This document shows positions 50,101-62,100 of a DNA stretch of 64,000 bases, in pieces; positions within the stretch are counted from its first letter, which is position 1; each line of letters starts with the position of its first letter. Source of the stretch: Candidatus Omnitrophica bacterium UBA6210 (lineage in GTDB: Bacteria; Omnitrophota; Gorgyraeia; Velamenicoccales; Velamenicoccaceae); contig DISM01000001.1 of assembly GCA_002421805.1 (NCBI GenBank), positions 347,932 to 411,931 on the forward strand, written 5' to 3'. The notes beneath the pieces were generated by a model, which had not been told where the DNA came from, did not search any database, and saw only the letters and a program-made list of their open reading frames with translations. The translations under genes were made by a program, and so were the position numbers.

Positions 50101-53100
50101 GCTGCGCCTGCCAAGGACGATATCTCTTCGCCGATGGCGTTGTCGGCCAGCCAGATCAGGCGCGACTACTTTACATTTGCGAATGCCAAGCGCCATCAGG
50201 CGTTTGTCATGAGATTCCAGTCCATGCCTTACACCAGCCTCTCGGCTTTGGAGGCTGCTAATGCTTATCTGGGTGTGGCGACCCTTCACTTGAAGTTTGA
50301 GGAACCGTCCAACCAGACGCTCAAGACGAACGTCGAGAATTATCCGCTCAGGGCGCAGCTGGTCCATGCGATCGCAACACCGCGCTCCGAATTTGAAGCC
50401 ACGACAGCCGACCAGGACTTGTCGCCGAAGCTCGCCAGGTTCAACGAAGCTGTCCAGATGGCGCAGAGCGGCCAGCTACCGAAACAGGCCGCCCCGGCCG
50501 TTATCCCTGAAAGCTTCAAGCAAGCGGCGGGCCGCGTGACGAGCGAATCCGAGCTCACCCGCCTGACCCAGCAGTTGGCTAATATGGCCTATCCTGTCCA
50601 GCCTCTGGGGGCTGTGCAGATGACATTGCCGTTGTCGGTACCTGAGAGCCCGGCTGTCCAGGCGGAGAACTTCATGAAGGCGTTGGGCGTCACGGATGCC
50701 GACCTCGAAGGATTTGCTGTCGAGCCTCCGGGCACGATCCTGCCCAGCATGCACGGCACAGAAGGCGGCTCGCTGGAAGAGAACGCGCGCCGTGAGACCT
50801 ATGTCCTGGTCCGCAACGGCAAGATCGTCGATCTGAAGCCGGCTGCAGACCTTGTGCCGCGGCTGCCTTCGGACATTGTGTTGAGGATTTCCAATACTAC
50901 AGGAGAGATCAGCGTCATTGATGCGGGTTCGGCCATCAATCCCAAGGCGCTGAATGCCGCGGCGATGCAGCAGGCATTTAAGGCCGGACGGGAGTTGTGG
51001 CAGAACCGCTATGGCGCCAGAAAGTCTTCGCCTGCGGCAACGGCCCTTCCGTCTCTGGCTCCGGCGATGGCCCCGACGGCATTGCCGTCGGCTACGGTGT
51101 CTTCCGCCGCCCTTTCTTACGGCTATAAAGGGCCGGTTGAATTTGAGGGTTCCAAACTCCAGCAGGATATGTACCGCCGCATGACCTTGAAGAGGGTCCT
51201 GGAACACGACGCATTCGTCTCCCAGAGCCTCTTCAATATCCACGGCGTGGTCGTTTCGCCTCAGGACATCACGGATATCCGCATCAAAGAGGACGGCCGC
51301 GGCAGTCAGAAACACGTCTATCTGACGACCGTCGAGCTTAAGGACGGACGCAACTTTGATTTCGCGCTCAAGCTCGCCATTAACGGCGCGGCCAATTTCG
51401 ACTTCCAGCCGCAGGAAACATCCAACCTCGGCAAGTTGAGCGGGAGAGGCAATGTGCCGTTGCCGAAATTCGGCATGGCGTCCGAGGCGGAAGACTTTAA
51501 GGCGTATAGCGAAGAATTCATCAACGGCTACACCATCGCCAACAAGAGAGTGCCCAAGACGCCGGAAGTGATCCGTTCCGTCGCGGCGTCCTGGATGAGA
51601 GTGAGTCTTTTTGTCAGCCATTTTGTGAACAAGCTTCCTTTGACGGACACCCGGCTCTACACCGTCAAGGACATGGCGTGGCATAATATCATGATCCCGG
51701 CTAATGCCTTAGGCGAGCCTGACCTGACAAAGGCGCCTGTCGTCGTGGATGTGGGCGCGACCATGAGGCGTCAGCCGAGCGCGACACTCATAGAGATCTA
51801 CCGCCATTACCAGGCTTATGACGGCGCGGCCCCGGCCGTCTTCCTGGGTGTCATGGATGTCTTGGGCCAGAACCGCGGCACCATTTATTTACAGAAGGCC
51901 CATGAAGAACTCAGGACCAAGTATAGGAAGGATGCGGTTGAGACAGCGATGCAGACGTCTCTGGAATCCTTCTTCAGCGAGCACGGTATCTCTTCGCCTG
52001 CCATAACAACGATTGTGCCTCCTGCCCGGCCGTCCGTGGCGGATATCAGCGAAGCGTTGAGAAGCTCCAATTATGGCCTGCGCGTGGAAGACAGAGTGCG
52101 GGCCGCGCAGGCGATCTCACAACTTGCCGTGAGTTCTTCTTCGACGTCGTTCAGCACAGCCTCCGTGGAACCCACAGCCTCCGTTGAACCGCTGCCGGCG
52201 TTGTCGTTAACGACGATCAATACGGAGCTTTCTTCGCTTGATCTGCCGCCGCTGACGACTTCTCAGATAACAGCGCTTGAGACGATTGATGCCCTGAGCC
52301 TTCCGGAGCTTCCGGAACTTGAGCCGTTGAGCTCGCCGGTCGTTGTCGATCTTGCTCCGTTGCCGACGCTTGAGCCGTTTGCCTTGTCTATGACCTTAGG
52401 TATGGGCGCAGGCGTTTCTGCGGCAGGCACAGGCTTCGGGTTCATGTCCGGCATGCCGGGCTTTGGCCCTGGATTTGGCGGATTCGGCAAGGGTTTGAGC
52501 TCTTCTTCAGAGCTGCCCAAGCTGCCGGACCTGAGCCGCTCCAGAGAGGCTTTACCTAATAATGTTCTGCAGCCGCTTTCAAATCCTGCCCGGATCGACA
52601 GGACCGACAGGCAAGTGCTGCATCCGATCGCGGTTCCTTCTGCCCTGCTCAATGCTATCAATGTGCCTGCTGTTTCTGCCCGGAGCCTGACACCTGTTGA
52701 GGCCCAGAAAAAGCAGGAAGAGGCGTCCCCGGCTGCAACGCAGGAAGTTCCTCTGGCGCCCCCTGTGCCGGTTTCATCGAGCGCCGCTGCCCAGGCTAAT
52801 GCCCAGGCAACTAATACCGCCGCCTCAGGCGCGGCACCTCAATATGGCAATCACGCATCGGTCTTCCTGGTGAGCAGTTCTGTCGCCTCGAGGCTGATGC
52901 TTGATGTTCTTACCTATGGTCCGTCGGCCAAGGAGATCGCTGGTCTTGTCTCCATGGTCAACGGAGTCTCTTCTCCTGCTCGATCCCCAGGTGTTTGGGC
53001 GCCGGCTGGAAGTATCCCTGCTTCTAGTCCGGTGTACGGCCCATGGGAATCCACTGCAACTGGTTACGGCAAAATATTGGTTGTTTCTTCTAACTCTTTC

Positions 53101-56100
53101 GAAGTTAAAGAGTTAGGCAGTGTCACCGGAAATATTAAGATTTCTGGTGAGGCAGGTGCCCGGAGTGCAATCTCTGGAGACCTGGTAAGCGCAAGAAGCA
53201 TAGTAGTCGAACGGGCAACCTTAGGTGTGGCGATCAAGGCAGAAGGCCTGGCCACCGTGAAACTCACGCCGCCTAACGTGAGCACGCTGTATGGCGTAAG
53301 TGGGCTGGAAGCCAGGATCAACGGGAGCACGCCAACTTCCGTTGAGAACACGCCTCAATTAAGGAAGCTTGCAGTAGGCGAAATGCTCTATGGCGCATCT
53401 CACGAGGATCTTAATAGAGTAGGTGAGACAGGTGCCCAGGGTGTAACCTCCCTCGGCTCCAATGGCAGCGCGAAATATGCTAGGAACACAACAGAAACGA
53501 CCGGTCTTGAGACCGGCAGGCTCATTTATGCGGCAGAAGCACAGATCCAGGCCGAAAGGAGCTTAAGCGATCTCAAGAATGCATATACCCTCAGCGAAGA
53601 AATACCCTTCTCGCGGATAGAGGGACTTTTTGTACCTACCGCCTTTGAAAATTCTCCGAATTCCACCGAAATCGTAACACTTTCTTCACCGGCAACAGTC
53701 TCCTTTGACGGGTCTTCTCCTATCAGGACGATCAGCCATGACGCTTCCATCCGCGAGATCCTCTCGTTGAAGGAAAGCCTCGGGATCAAGATCATTGCCA
53801 TTACGGGGGCCATCGCCAGCGGCAAGACCACAGTCTCCAATATCCTGAAAGAAGAAGGATATCCGGTCGTTTCCGGCGATTTCTCGGGCGCCGGCAACCT
53901 GAACGTCTCCGGCAGCGGCACCTTGAGACGGACGTCCAAAGCGATCAAATACGCGATTTCCCTGTCTCCTTCGTTATATTCGTTCTATATGTCGGCTTCC
54001 TCTTTGATCAGAAGGCGCATGGTTGACTACAAGTTGACCGGCCTTCTGAGCGGGTGGGACCACGACAGCACAGGATACCTCTTTGTCGATTTCGCCAACC
54101 TGGACCAGCTCAGGATGGAAGGCGTGCTGGATGGGGTCTGGTATGTCTCCAGGGAAGAAACCGACAGGCGGCAGGCGCTTCTGAACAGAGAAAGCACCTC
54201 CGGTTTGCCGGCTTCCGTGATCGATAGATACGCCGATTGCGAGGTCGCCTACCGTTCCCGCAGGAATGCCCTTGAAGCCACGACAGTGATCCGCAACAAC
54301 GGTGTCAAAGAGGACCTGCGACTTGAGGTCCAGCGTCTTTTGAATGACGGCTTCGGGCCGAAGCACGAAGAATACACCATGACGAGCGCTTCAAACAGCA
54401 GGGCCTTCTCGGATGCAGCAACAACCTCCGTGCTTTCTTCGCCCACGACCACGACAGTTTCCCTGAAGAGCGCGCTCGAAGAGCGGTTCAACGGCCTTGA
54501 GCATGCGGTCGGACCGACGAAGATCGCGTTCTCCGTTCATGCCTCCGAACAAGAAGACATGCCTGGTATCGTCATGGCGGAGATCAATGGTTTCTGGAAC
54601 CCGAGGACCTCGGAATGCCCGGCGCTGGAATATCATCCTGCGGCCATGAGGGGCAACAGGATCCTCATCGCCTCCAAGTCTATCGCCGTAACGCCTGCCG
54701 GCCTGGATGTGCTTGAAACGAACGTGAACTATCTCCAGGGCAGGGGCATCAACACATTCACCGTGGCCGCCCTCAAAGATATTGTGAGTGTCCATACCGC
54801 CGGAAGGATGAGGAGGACTTACGTTGTCAATCGGCCGACGGTTGCGACATTGCACCAGATCGTGTTCGAGTATGGCCGGAGCCTGAACGATACAAGGATT
54901 TCTTCGTTCCTTGCCCAGTATCCGCAATTGATAGATGCGGCCGGCATGGTCCAGAAGGGCGCTCTCGCCGGCCTTATGGGTTTGAGCACAACTCCTCGCG
55001 GCATTGAGACCGTTAAGGACAGAGACGGTTATATCACCGTCCTGGTCCCGGCGCTGGAAGCCCTGCAGGAGAATGGTATCGTTCTTGAGGCGATCCCGGC
55101 CGTTCGCCAGACGCCTCTTATCCGCGTGGCAGATAAGGCCGGTTACGTCAATACCCGATTTGAATTCACGCCTTTGACTTGGGACGAAACGCTTCAGGCC
55201 AGCACCAGGCAGATCAATATCACGAGCCAGGTGGTGTCTAGCCCTGTCAGCCTCAGCCGCAGAAGCTTCCTGAAATTCGCCGGAGCAACAACGGTGCTGG
55301 CGGCCATTGATCTTTCTTCCGTTTTCTCGTCTGCGTTTGCTGCACGGAAGGCGGCGGTCAAACTGGACTTCGAGAAGATCGAACAGGCCACCGAAAAGAT
55401 CGAATTCATGACCAATGGCGAGGTCAGCGCCAACCTGATCTTTGCGGTCATGAGGTCCGAATCGAGCTTAAATGCCAATATCGGCGCTTCCGACGGCGCC
55501 CGCAGCATCGTCCAGATCCAGCAGAATGCCATTGGCGCTGTCCTGGAATACACAAGAGATTTGTTGAACGTCTACGCCGCTTACAACCATTTGGCCGCCG
55601 CAGATTACGCCAGGCTGATGGCCCTGCAGGGCCTCCTGACCTGGAACGGCCTGGCGAAGCTGGATGTGGCCGACGCTGCGACGCGCAGGCTTTTGAATAA
55701 CAATAGCCGCAGGAACGCCCTGGCCAGAGAGATCTACGGCAAGATGGTTCAGCCGAAGAATTACACGTATGCGATGGCCGGCGCTTCCGCATATCTGGTC
55801 GTCCTCATGGCTCCGTATGTTGCGTTTGCCAGCCGCCAGCAGATGGGGATCGCGGCCTACGCGTGGGGACCGGGGAGCCTGAAGGGCTTTGTCGATAAGA
55901 ACAAGATCGCGTCCGACAAGCAGTGGCAGAAGAATTACAGCAAACTGCCGTCCGATGTCAGAAGCCATCTCCAGAAGATCGAGAACAACGGCGGGTTCAT
56001 CAAGCCGGCGGCTGTCAGCTCGCCTGCAGCGCCGGCCGATGCCCTGAAGGCCACGGCGCTTTGCAATTGGAATCATCCTTCGATCATTGAAAAGGCGAAC

Positions 56101-59100
56101 AGCCTCACCGCCGGATTACAGACCGACAGCCAGAAGGCCCAGGCCCTTTGGAACTGGGTTGAGAACAACGTCCGCTATGCCATCGGCCGCGGCGGATACT
56201 GGGATGCCACGGCTTCCGAGACCCTCCAGACAGGGTCCGGTATGTGCTTCAATGCCGCCAATCTGCTCGTCGCTCTCTCGAGGGCGTCGGCCATCCCGGC
56301 TGTCTTTGTGGTGGTCAAGCTCGACAACAGGGCCTTTGAGAAGATCGGCTATAACGTTGATCCTAAATACAACTTCGGCCTTGGCTATCATTCTGATCAC
56401 GTGCTCGCCGAGCTCCTGATCGACGGCGCATGGCAGAGATTCGGCATGGCCTACAACCATCAGTTCGTCCTGCCCGGCTTTGTGTATCGCAGCGCCGATA
56501 TCGAGCGCGTCAGCCAGAGACACGCCGGCAAGTTCACTCGTGAACAGAGAGACCTCTTTGAGAACGAAAGAAGGGCTGCTATCGGCCCGGCGATGGCCAC
56601 GGCCACGCTCGCCGAGCTCAGGATATCGAACGGGACGGTTTCCTCGCCAGCAAAGGATGCGGGTGTTGATGAATCTGATCTGCGCTTTGTAATGGATCGG
56701 GTAGAGTCGGAACTCGCCGCATTAGAGAGCCGCAAGAAACTCTTTGAAGAAAGAGTGGCTGAATGGGCGGATGACGAGGCGGCGATGAAGGAGAAGAGAG
56801 AAGACATTGATGAGGTGGAAAGAGGTTGGGAAGAAGCTGACGGAGAGTATGAGCTGGACGATGTGAACGTTCCGGAATTGCGTAAGGCTCTGCAATCGGG
56901 TAGGAAGAGCGACGCCTTCGTGCTTGAAAAACTTGCGTCGACGGCAGAAACACTGGATCAGGTTAGCGATGAGAATCTTGTAAAGGCCTTCAATGACATC
57001 CTTGCCTCGAAGGATTTCCACGCCCAGGTTGGCATTGGCACATACAAACCTGGCTTGTCGCTCAAGACGCTTGAATTGCTCAAGCGGGCCATGCCGCTTA
57101 ATGATTTGGAATACTCCCGCTTGAATAAAGCGTTGTTAACGGCGATCTACTCGCTTAAGTCTCAGGATTCTCATGAAGGAATAGCGGTAGGCGATGTGAG
57201 CGTTCCGGAATTGCGCGAGGATCTGCAATCTGGCAGAAAGAGCGACGCCTTCGTGCTTGAAAAACTTGCGTCGACGGCAGAAACACTGGATCAGGTTAGC
57301 GATGAGAATCTTGTAAAGGCCTTCAATGACATCCTTGCCTCGAAGGATTTCCACGCCCAGGTCGACGTCGACACATACAAATCGAACTTATCTCCGGAAA
57401 TACTTGATCTGCTTGAAAGAGCTGAGGCGTCTAGTAGGCCGCTTAATGATTTGGAATACTCCCGCTTGAATAAAGCGTTGTTAAGAGCGGTCTACTCGCT
57501 TAAGACCAGGAATTACCATGAAGGAATCAATGAAAAACGGGCACAGTTGAAGCTTTTGGAAGAACAGGCATATGACGATGTAAGAGACTACTTTGATGTT
57601 TCTGATATAGAAGCAAGGAACCGTGATATCTCGGAGTCCTTCAAAGCATGGCACGAAGACGAGGGCGCGTCCCAGGCCAGGAAGATTGAAAGGCTGAGAA
57701 GGAAATTGGAACAGTACCGGGAAGAGGGGCTTCAGGATAAGGTCAGGGAATACGAGACAAAGATCGACAAGTTGTCGGCTGAGATTATCAAGAAAGCCGT
57801 TGATAAAGCCTTTGAACTCTTCGTTTCGCGGGTCCAGGGCGCGTTCTCCGTTTCTTTACGCGGCTTGAACGAGGAAGAAATCGGCAATATCGATATGGCC
57901 TCCGTGATCATGAGCGAGATCGGCGGCCTCGAAGATTATATCGTCAAGGATATTACACAGTCGATGGGCAAAGCCAGCCGCCAGGGAACGTCTCTTGGGA
58001 TGCTTACTGAAGAGCAGAAGCAGCAGTATGCTCGCACGAAACAGAGAGTGAGAGCGGCCCTGTTGGAGGCCCTGCAAAATGAAGCGAGATTAAGAAAGGC
58101 GATGGCGGATCTGGGTCTTGAAGATGAAGAGTTCGCAAAATTGATTGTCGGGACATTTAAGGAAGCTGACCTGGGTGATGTTGATATAGATTCCGAACAT
58201 ACGGTTGTCATCTCTGTTGGCGAGAAATCTTCCCGCAAACCTATCGAAATCACCTCGAACGTTAAAAAGGAATCAAGTCTTTTGAAGGGAGGATTGGAAG
58301 AGTTTATCATCTCCCAGGTCCTCTTGGCCGCCAAGCTATACCGGTTAAAGAATGAAGCAGGCAAGACGGTCTTTAATCATATTGCAAACCGCACGAAAGC
58401 AGAAAAGATCATCAGGGGGCTGAGAGGCCTTGAAGGCTTAGACCGCAGGAATAGGGCATTGGTTGATGAGACGATAGGCTTAATTCTCAGAGAGATTGAA
58501 GCTAAAGAGGTGATGGAGAGGGCCAACCTGGTTATTTCCCGTCTTATTCTGAAGCAGCAGCGTCCTAACTATAATCCTGATGAACAGTCCCCTGTGGTTC
58601 CAGCGACAGCCGCGTTAATGAGGGGCGCTGTGACGTTAGGATTGGCTGTTGTTATTTTGGCCAGCATGACGGCCGGGTGTGCCGCGCTGGCGCAGAACAC
58701 GCACCATACGGATTACGGCTTGGCGCAAGGTCAGACCTATTGGGAAAATACCGCGACCACGAATGCCCAGCCGGCGCTCCAGACACCGGCCCTCGAGAAG
58801 GACAAGGCGCCGAGCCTGTATCCGCTGGCCCCGAAGGCCATGCCTGAGGTCAAGGCGCCTGCGGCCCAGGACGGTGTTGATTTTAATGCGATGTGGAATT
58901 GGGTCAGGAAGGTCGAGGCCAATGGCGATCCTTCTGCCGTGAGCTCCAAGGGGGCCAGAGGCGTTGCCCAGATCATGCCTGATGCTTTGTATGATTACAA
59001 CGCCAATCATCCGAACAACCAGCATTCCTGGGATGATATGTTTGATGTGGCCAAGAACCTGCAGGTCGGCAAGTGGTATCTGACCAAGCAGATCCCCACG

Positions 59101-62100
59101 ATGCTCAAGAACCGCGGCCTGGCTGTTACGGCTGACAATGTCCTGTGGGCCTACAACGCCGGCATCAGCAGAGTGGCCAAAGGCGAGATGCCCGCTGAGA
59201 CGAAGAATTATGTCGCTGCTTACAAGAACGGCACGCTCCTGAATGGCTCGCCCTACAAACCTCTTTCCGCAGACCAACTGGTTTCTGCCCAGAACGCGAC
59301 TCTTACGCCGGCGTTGCCTGTGTTGATCGATGGTCGTACGATCATGCTCGGCAAGGATGCTTTCCAGGTCCGCGGCGTGAACATCGGCACGGACTTCCGC
59401 GCGCAAGACCTCGACATGCTCGTCCAGCTCAACGTCAACACCGTCAGGACAGACAGGCCGGTCAGCGAACAGGTGCTGGATGCCCTGCAGCAGCGCAATA
59501 TCAAGGTCATCGTCGGCTTCAGCCTCACCGACATTATCGGCACCAGCCCCGAGACATCGGGTTATTATCTCGCCTACATCCACAGGTTTGCCAACCATCC
59601 GGCTGTGCTCGCCTGGTCGCTCGGCAATGAATACAATCTCCATCCTGAACTTTTTGTGACGGTTCCCAGCGCCATCTCTCCCGAGGTCAGGGCTGACTTG
59701 ATGCAGGAAGCCCAGATGAAGTGGGCCCAGACGCTTGAGAAGGCGGCCAAGTCCATCCATAGCCTCTATCAGCAGCATTCCGGCCTGCGTCAGCTGCCTG
59801 TGACGACAGTGCACGGCGAAGTGCCGACAGCTGAGTTCCTGGCGGCAACGCCTTCTGTTGATTTCTGGGGCATCAATGCCTATAGAGGCAGCGACCTGGC
59901 GGCGTTCGGCGGCATGACCGGCGCCACAAACATCTTTGATGAATGGCAGGCGTTGTCTACGAAGCCGATGTATCTGGCCGGCGTCGGCGCTGATTCCTTT
60001 AATACAACGCAGATGCAGGCCGAGGTAAAGGGCATGCAGACAGCGATCGGTCAGGTCGATGAACAGATGCAGGCGGATGCCAATGTCAAGATCTGGAGAC
60101 AGGCTGATGCTTATCGCAGTATCTGTTCCGGCGTGACGTTCACGACCTTGAAGGATGACTGGCAGAGAGCGGGCAACCCGCAGGTGCAGGATGCCGGCGG
60201 TTTTGTGCGCAGCGGCGTGCCGGCCGATAATTTCGTCAACGAAGAATACAGAGGCCTCTTTAACGCAGACCATACGCCGAAACTTGTTGTTGCCGCCTTG
60301 GCCAAGACGTGGGGCGTGCCGACATCGGATGCGGACCGCGCCCAGATCATCAAGCTCGGAACGGAGTTCAAGGCTGCCACAGCCGCCCTGCAGGCCGCGC
60401 AGGCCAATATGAATGCGCTTGAGGCCGAACGCACGGCGCTTGAGAACCAATCGCTCGGCGTCGATGCCAAGATGCCTCCGGTCATGAAGGCGATCGAAGA
60501 ACTTGAGGTCAAGGAAGCTGAAGCGAAATCCGTCCTCGCCCAGGCGCAAGGCGATCACAATGCATCCCTGGCGGCGATCCAGGATTGGCAGACCAAGAGT
60601 TTGACCGCGCTCCAGAGCGCTTATCAGCAGCACAATCAGGGTGTTCTGGACGGCACAAGATATTATGAATCAGAGGTCGGCAAAGGGCTCGGTCTCAACA
60701 AAGAGACAGCCGGCCTGGGCATTCTTGCCTTGCTTTCTTCATTGCTCATGGCCTTTGGTTGGAGAAATAAGAAGCATACCTTAAAGGTAGTCGGAGTTAT
60801 CGGTCTGACCCTGGTTATCGGCGCCGGCGCAGTCTTCAACACAGGCTATGGATTGACTGATGCCCACGAAACCGCATCTGTTTTTGCCGCTAAGCATCTT
60901 GGTATTGGTGATTATCAGACCATGTCGCTTGGGAACTATCAGATCGAAAAACCTGTTATCGAGGCCTACCAGGCGCAGACACCGGCAGCCAAGAACATCG
61001 CGTGGGACGATGTTGCCTTTGATGCCAATCATGCCCGCGCAGCCAGCGACCTGCATTTTGCCAAGGCTGCGCAGCATTGGCAGGGCATCAATAATACTTT
61101 AGGTATTTCCGCAGACCATATGTCCGAAGAGCAGGCTGCGGTCCTGATGGCTTCGCTCCATCATGCCGCTCCGCAGGCTCCGGAATCTTCGCTTATCAAG
61201 TGGCACCTCGACAATATCAGCCGCGCCAAGGGATTGAATCCGCAGTTACAGACACCGGCGCAGTTGGAGCAGACGCTCTTCGGCCTTGGCCGCGCCTACG
61301 GCATGGATGAGGCAAAAGCCAGACAAGCGGCCCAGACAGCGCTTAACGGCGGCAACCTGAATATGGCCGGCTTCTTTGGTTCCGAGATCGGCAAGATGGT
61401 TTTCGCCGAGATCGGTGCCTCTCATATTTATCCGACCATTAACGATGTTGTCAGCCGCGATCCGCATAAGTTCCTGAGCGCCTTTAACAGGGGCGCTGCC
61501 GTTGCCCAGAGGATGCAGGCGCAGGGTGAGAAGTTCGCCGGCCACCTCTTGCCTGTGACCTTGCAGTCACTTGAAGCCAAAGCCGCTGAGACAAAGGCTC
61601 AGCTTGATAAGGCGACACAGGAATTGGCGCAGGTCACGGGTCAGCTTGACGGCGCCCGCAATGAACTGGCAGCGCTCAAGGCCGAGAAGGTCAGGTTGCT
61701 GCAGGCCATCGAAGAAAAGACCAAGGCCGTTATCGCAGCCCACCAGAAGTATATCGACGCCCAGCTCCAGAAGAGGTATTTCGAACAGGAGATGAGCCTG
61801 ACGAACACCCTTGAAGCTGCGGGTGTTCCCGACAGGACGAATTGGGCGGGCGATGAAGCGGCCTTAAAGAATTTGAAGGCCAAGATCGAGCAGTTGAAGG
61901 CCGAAGCGGCCAGATTGGCCAAACAAGCTGAAACTTCATCTGTGGCCGCGGAAAGGCTCGATGATACGCAGACACAGATCGCCCAGCTTGAATTGAGAGC
62001 ACAGGGGTTGCAGGAATCTTATTCCGCGCGCAAGGCGCAGGCTGAATTAGACGAAGCTCTCTCCAGGTTGATCGCGGCCCGCAATAAGCTTAAACAAGAG

